A DNA stretch of 64,000 nucleotides from Calidifontibacter indicus. GTDB lineage: Bacteria; Actinomycetota; Actinomycetes; Actinomycetales; Dermatophilaceae. The stretch lies in assembly GCF_003386865.1 (NCBI RefSeq), contig NZ_QTUA01000001.1:2108001-2172000 (forward strand), given 5' to 3'. The position numbers and the translations under genes are program-made. The notes beneath the pieces are model-generated. The model ran no database searches, was not told where the DNA came from, and saw only the letters and a program-made list of their open reading frames with translations. Positions 59,906 through 64,000 of this stretch are shown here, piece after piece (the first letter of the stretch is position 1; each line of letters begins with the position of its first letter).

Positions 59906-62008
59906 ATGCGCCCGACTACTGACCTGCAACGCCGCGTCGCCCCGTTCGAGGTGGTCTCCGAATTCACCCCGAGCGGCGACCAGCCGACGGCCATCGCCGA
60001 CCTCACCAAGCGGATCAAGGCGGGGGAGCAGGACATCGTGCTGCTGGGGGCGACCGGCACCGGCAAGTCGGCGACGACCGCCTGGCTGATCGAACAAGTG
60101 CAGCGACCGACCTTGGTGATGGCGCCGAACAAGACGCTCGCCGCCCAGTTGGCGGGGGAGTTCCGCGACCTGCTGCCCAACAACGCGGTCGAGTACTTCG
60201 TCTCCTACTACGACTACTACCAACCCGAGGCCTACATCCCGCAGACGGACACCTACATCGAAAAGGACTCCTCGATCAACGACGAGGTCGAGCGGCTGCG
60301 TCACTCGGCCACCAACTCGCTGTTGACCCGCCGCGACGTGATCGTGGTGGCCTCGGTGTCGTGCATCTACGGCCTGGGCACGCCCCAGGAGTACGTCGAC
60401 CGGATGGTGCCGCTGAAGGTCGGGCAGCAACTCGACCGCGACGACCTGCTGCGCCGATTCGTGCAGATGCAGTACACCCGCAACGACCTCGCGTTCACCC
60501 GCGGCACCTTCCGGGTGCGCGGCGACACCGTCGAGATCATCCCGGTCTACGAAGAGCTTGCGATCCGCATCGAGTTCTTCGGCGACGAGATCGAGCGCAT
60601 CTACACCCTGCACCCGCTGTCGGGTGAGGTGATGCGTGAGGAGGACGAGATGTACGTCTTCCCGGCCTCCCACTACGTCGCCGGTCCGCAGCGGATGGAG
60701 CGGGCGATCACCGGCATCGAGAAGGAGCTCGAACAGCGGTTGGCGCAGTTCGAGAAGCAGGGCAAGTTGCTCGAGGCGCAGCGCCTGCGGATGCGCACGA
60801 CCTACGACATCGAGATGATGCGTCAGGTCGGCTCCTGCTCGGGCATCGAGAACTACTCCCGTCACATCGACGGGCGCAGCGCCGGCACCGCGCCGAACAC
60901 CCTGCTCGACTACTTCCCCGAAGACTTCCTGCTGGTCATCGACGAGTCCCACCAGACGGTGCCGCAGATCGGCGCCATGTTCGAGGGCGACATGTCCCGC
61001 AAGCGGATGCTCGTCGACCACGGGTTCCGACTGCCCAGCGCGATGGACAACCGTCCGCTGAAGTGGGAGGAGTTCCTCGAGCGGATCGGTCAGACGGTCT
61101 ACCTGTCGGCGACCCCGGGCGACTACGAGCTCGCGAAGTCCGACGGTGTGGTCGAGCAGGTCATCCGCCCGACCGGGCTGGTCGATCCCGAGATCGTGCT
61201 CAAGCCGACCAAGGGCCAGATCGACGACCTGCTGCACGAGATCCGCGAGCGCACGGCCAAGGACGAACGCGTGCTGGTCACGACGCTCACCAAGAAGATG
61301 GCCGAAGACCTCACCGACTACCTCCTGGAGAAGGACGTGCGGGTGCGCTACCTGCACTCCGAGGTCGACACGCTGCGCCGGGTCGAGCTGCTGCGGGAGC
61401 TTCGGCTGGGCGAGTTCGACGTGTTGGTCGGTATCAACCTGCTGCGGGAGGGTCTCGACCTCCCGGAGGTGTCGCTGGTCAGCATCCTCGACGCCGACAA
61501 GGAGGGCTTCCTGCGCTCGACCCGATCGCTGATCCAGACGATCGGACGTGCCGCCCGCAACGTGTCGGGGCAGGTGCACATGTACGCCGACAAGATCACC
61601 CCGTCGATGCAGGACGCCATCGACGAGACGGCGCGCAGACGCGAGAAGCAGTTGGCCTACAACAAGGAGAACGGCGTCGACCCGCAGCCGCTGCGCAAGA
61701 AGATCGCCGACATCACCGACATGCTCCAACGCGAGGACGCCGACACCGATGCCCTGCTCGGCAGCGGTCGCACCCAGTCGCGCGGCAAGGGACGCGGCCG
61801 CGGCACGGTCGTCGGTGACGCCGAGGTCGCCGGGGCGTCACGCACCCAGAACATGCCGGCTGCCGAACTCGCGCAACTCATCCAGGAGCTCACCGAACAG
61901 ATGCACCAGGCGGCCGCCGACCTGCACTTCGAACTGGCGGCTCGATTGCGCGACGAGCTGTCCGACCTCAAGAAGGAACTGCGCCAGATGACGGCCGCCA
62001 CCAGCTGA
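59906..62008 (+). CDS. uvrB: excinuclease ABC subunit B
   Basis: UvrB verifies damage in nucleotide excision repair with UvrA and UvrC. The 700-residue protein has Walker A GATGTGKS (48-55), the damage-probing beta-hairpin region [24 protein letters not shown] in [12 protein letters not shown], helicase motif [11 protein letters not shown] and a C-terminal UVR coiled hairpin (about 655-690). Length is normal. A basic, Gly/Arg-rich linker ([11 protein letters not shown]) precedes the UVR domain. Confidence 0.97.
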   Translation: MRPTTDLQRRVAPFEVVSEFTPSGDQPTAIADLTKRIKAGEQDIVLLGATGTGKSATTAWLIEQVQRPTLVMAPNKTLAAQLAGEFRDLLPNNAVEYFVSYYDYYQPEAYIPQTDTYIEKDSSINDEVERLRHSATNSLLTRRDVIVVASVSCIYGLGTPQEYVDRMVPLKVGQQLDRDDLLRRFVQMQYTRNDLAFTRGTFRVRGDTVEIIPVYEELAIRIEFFGDEIERIYTLHPLSGEVMREEDEMYVFPASHYVAGPQRMERAITGIEKELEQRLAQFEKQGKLLEAQRLRMRTTYDIEMMRQVGSCSGIENYSRHIDGRSAGTAPNTLLDYFPEDFLLVIDESHQTVPQIGAMFEGDMSRKRMLVDHGFRLPSAMDNRPLKWEEFLERIGQTVYLSATPGDYELAKSDGVVEQVIRPTGLVDPEIVLKPTKGQIDDLLHEIRERTAKDERVLVTTLTKKMAEDLTDYLLEKDVRVRYLHSEVDTLRRVELLRELRLGEFDVLVGINLLREGLDLPEVSLVSILDADKEGFLRSTRSLIQTIGRAARNVSGQVHMYADKITPSMQDAIDETARRREKQLAYNKENGVDPQPLRKKIADITDMLQREDADTDALLGSGRTQSRGKGRGRGTVVGDAEVAGASRTQNMPAAELAQLIQELTEQMHQAAADLHFELAARLRDELSDLKKELRQMTAATS

Positions 62009-62049
62009 CGAACTCCTACCCGCTGTAGCAGTGGGCGGACGCGGTTTCG

Positions 62050-62055
62050 TAGGGT
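62050..62055 (+). promoter_or_regulatory. -10 box of the DUF3817 gene (leaderless)
   Basis: TAGGGT ends 6 nt before the GTG at 62062, and no ribosome site is visible. Confidence 0.5.
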
Positions 62056-62061
62056 CGGGGC

Positions 62062-62412
62062 GTGTCCGAGCCCTCCATCACCGCGCCCTCGTCCGTCCAC
62101 CCGTCCGCCAAGGTGTTCAAGGTGGCGGCCGTGCTCGAAGCCCTGTCCTGGTTGGGTCTGCTCATCGGGATGTTCTTCAAATGGGTGCTCGACACCACCG
62201 AGAAGGGCGTGCAGATCATGGGTCCGATCCACGGCACGCTGTTCATGTTCTACGTCATCTCGACCCTCTGGGCGGCCGCGGCGCACAAGTGGACCGGCAA
62301 GCAGACCGTGCTCGGCCTCGTGTCGAGCATCCCGCCGCTGATGACCCTGTGGTTCGAGAAGCACGCCGAGCGCGCCGGCATCCTGTCGCACAGCGCCCGG
62401 CCCACCCGCTGA
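62062..62412 (+). CDS. DUF3817 membrane protein
   Basis: The 116-residue protein has three membrane helices (about 19-38, 54-73, 82-98) and the motif FKVAAVLEALSWLGLLIGMFF, then IHGTLFMFYVISTLW, which are characteristic of DUF3817. Function unknown. It is the only gene between uvrB and the convergent EamA permease. Confidence 0.85.
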   Translation: MSEPSITAPSSVHPSAKVFKVAAVLEALSWLGLLIGMFFKWVLDTTEKGVQIMGPIHGTLFMFYVISTLWAAAAHKWTGKQTVLGLVSSIPPLMTLWFEKHAERAGILSHSARPTR

Positions 62413-62439
62413 GTTCCGTCGAAACTCCCAGTCGAGGGC

Positions 62440-63318
62440 TCAGTCGGTGACGACCGGCTCCTTCGGTTGCTTCGACCCCATGATGATGGCGCTGGCCGCG
62501 ACCACCAGGGCCATGCCGACCAACTGAACCGGCCCCAAAGTCTGGTCGAGCACGATCAGACCCGCCAACGCGGCGACCGCCGGCTCGAGGCTGAGCAACA
62601 CCCCGAACACCGACGCGCTGATCCGGCGCAGCGCGACGAGTTCGAGGCTGTACGCGATCAGTGACGACAGCATCGCCACCCCGAAACCCTTGGCGAGGAT
62701 CTCGGGCTCGAGCAGTTTGCTGCCGGCGGTGAACGCGCCGACCGGCACCAGCAAGGCAGCACCCAACAGCAACGCGATCGCCAGTCCGTCGAGTTGTTCG
62801 AACCGTCGCGCGGTGTGGCCGCCGGTCACGATGTAGGCCGCCCAGAAGACTCCGGCGAGCAAGGCGAAGAACATGCCGGTGTGGTCGAGGTCGGCCCAGG
62901 GCGTCGACAAGGCCTCGGAGATCAGCAGCACACCGACCGCCGCCGCCAGCACCGCGACGAAATCACGCAGCCGCCGCGACAACACCGCGGACAAGGTCAG
63001 CGGGCCGATGAACTCGATCGTCACCGCGACACCGATGGGCAGCCGGGTCAAGCTCTCGTAGAAGCTGAGGTTCATCGCCGCCAACGAGCCGGCGTAGAGG
63101 ATCACCGTGCCCCAGTCGGCCCGCGTGCGACCACGCAGGCGCGGACGCACGACGGCAGCAATCACGATCGCCGAGATCGTCAGTCGGAGTGCGACCGAAC
63201 CCGCCGCGCCGACGGCCGGCACGAGGGTGGCGGCGAGCGCACCACCGAATTGCACCGAGACGACGGCCGCGAGCACGAGTGCCGGAGCGGGAATCCGCTC
63301 GAGCGAGCCTGCGGTCAA
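62440..63318 (-). CDS. EamA/DMT-family permease (RhtA-like)
   Basis: The 292-residue protein has ten helices in two EamA repeats. SFYESLTRLPIGVAVTIEFIG and SVFGVLLSLEPAVAALAGLI are conserved repeat segments resembling the RhtA threonine/homoserine exporter group. The substrate is unproved. The start is TTG 63318, overlapping the stop of the upstream NlpC/P60 gene (TTGA), so translation is coupled. Confidence 0.85.
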   Translation of the reverse strand: MTAGSLERIPAPALVLAAVVSVQFGGALAATLVPAVGAAGSVALRLTISAIVIAAVVRPRLRGRTRADWGTVILYAGSLAAMNLSFYESLTRLPIGVAVTIEFIGPLTLSAVLSRRLRDFVAVLAAAVGVLLISEALSTPWADLDHTGMFFALLAGVFWAAYIVTGGHTARRFEQLDGLAIALLLGAALLVPVGAFTAGSKLLEPEILAKGFGVAMLSSLIAYSLELVALRRISASVFGVLLSLEPAVAALAGLIVLDQTLGPVQLVGMALVVAASAIIMGSKQPKEPVVTD

Positions 63319-64000
63319 GAGGTGAAGCGTCCCGCCCCGACGAGGGTGCGTCGACGGCTTTCCCCGAGAGGTTCCTCCACTACCTGCGCGCCCGACTCCG
63401 GGGCGTGCAGCATGGTCCCCGGGGAGATCACGATGCCGACGTGGTGCACCGTCTCGCCCGGGTGCGCGAAGAAGTACAGGTCACCGAACCGCTCCTCACC
63501 GGCTGCAATGCTGCGCGCGGCGGTGTGCTGATCGTGGGCGTCCCGCGGCAGCACGACACCCAGTTCACGCGCGGCATGGTGCACCAGCCCGGAGCAGTCC
63601 AGCCCTTCCTCGGTGAGGCCGCCCCACAGGTACGGCAACCCGAGGTGCCGGCGGGCACGGTCGACGAACTCCGCGGCGTCCAAGGACCCGTCGCCGACAG
63701 TGACGGCGTGTTCGGGGCGGGTCGACGCGAGGTGCGCGCTGCGCACCCAGCCCCGGTAGCCGGCGTAGCCGCCCTCGGCGGACGCGGCCGGCTGCAGCGG
63801 GCAGCTGACCCGCGACCAACCCTCGACCGACTCCTGCACCACCACCGGTTCACAGCAGCTCAACTCGGAGTCGAGACGGTCGTACAGCCCGAGCCGTCCG
63901 TCCTGCTCGCGGTCGGTCGCGGCGTCCATCCCCCGCAACCACTCGCCGTGGTCAGGTCGATCACGCAGGAAGGCTTCGTCGACGCTGCGGGTGCGGTCGG
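63315..64000 (-). CDS. NlpC/P60 cysteine hydrolase (5' end outside the window)
   Basis: At least 227 residues are readable; the frame is open to the window edge. An N-terminal SH3-like part (VVVQESVEGWSRVSC, then GYRGWVRSAHL) precedes the NlpC/P60 domain with catalytic Cys in GLDCSGLVHHAARELG and His in VHHVGIVIS. Such enzymes cut D-Glu-diamino-acid bonds of peptidoglycan peptides. No signal sequence can be judged because the start is missing. With the coupled permease it may take part in murein-peptide turnover or export, but that is inference. Confidence 0.88.
   Translation of the reverse strand, partial: DRTRSVDEAFLRDRPDHGEWLRGMDAATDREQDGRLGLYDRLDSELSCCEPVVVQESVEGWSRVSCPLQPAASAEGGYAGYRGWVRSAHLASTRPEHAVTVGDGSLDAAEFVDRARRHLGLPYLWGGLTEEGLDCSGLVHHAARELGVVLPRDAHDQHTAARSIAAGEERFGDLYFFAHPGETVHHVGIVISPGTMLHAPESGAQVVEEPLGESRRRTLVGAGRFTS

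Overview
The window is high-GC, densely coded DNA with many GTG/TTG starts, frequent 4-base start/stop overlaps and -10 boxes placed 6-8 nt before start codons. It comes from an actinobacterium. Gene order is the conserved actinobacterial block his/trp - lgt - gltBD - pyk - ANTAR regulator - liv operon - polA - rpsA - coaE - uvrB, known from Mycobacterium and Streptomyces. Gene content (a DUF222-type HNH protein, no mycolate genes seen) suggests Micrococcales, possibly Dermacoccaceae or Intrasporangiaceae. That placement is an inference and cannot be proved from this sequence.

Layout. 1-7676: hisE, hisG, a PH-domain membrane protein, hisF with a head-to-head P-loop NTPase, a TIGR03085-like protein and a heterodimeric ABC exporter. 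7788-14530: a tightly coupled run hisI, trpE, a Trp-associated membrane protein, a small membrane protein, trpC, trpB, trpA and lgt. 14582-17513: an HNH/DUF222 protein and a small membrane-anchored protein. 17735-25294: glutamate synthase (gltB, gltD) and pyruvate kinase. 25321-27650: a VOC gene fragment, tRNA-Leu(CAA), an FMN reductase and a DUF695-like protein. 27801-33690: an ANTAR response regulator, then the livJHMGF branched-chain amino acid importer. 33858-37644: an N-acetyltransferase, a PaaI thioesterase and DNA polymerase I.

37658-52017 is the most distinctive part. A roughly 14 kb envelope-glycan locus lies between polA and rpsA, which are neighbours in Mycobacterium. It encodes a Wzx-like flippase, a CoA-acyltransferase-fold protein with an HHxxxDG motif, two methyltransferases, an AftD-like (DUF3367) giant GT-C protein, two further large membrane proteins, a 46-residue DUF2613-like peptide, a GT4 glycosyltransferase and a DUF3068 protein. 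Several of these families also occur together near the mycobacterial aftD region.

52065-64000: a methyltransferase, rpsA, a repeat cluster, an SDR oxidoreductase, an AlkA-like glycosylase, coaE fused to UPF0157, a decayed MFS transporter, a CPA antiporter, uvrB, a DUF3817 protein, an EamA permease, and an NlpC/P60 hydrolase cut by the window end.

Non-coding structure is rich. There is a dispersed 52-bp palindromic repeat (five copies, one split by IS-like sequence), two other large inverted repeats, a 12-bp tandem repeat and clear hairpin terminators. At least thirteen genes carry a TANNNT box 6-8 nt before the start codon, which suggests widespread leaderless transcription.
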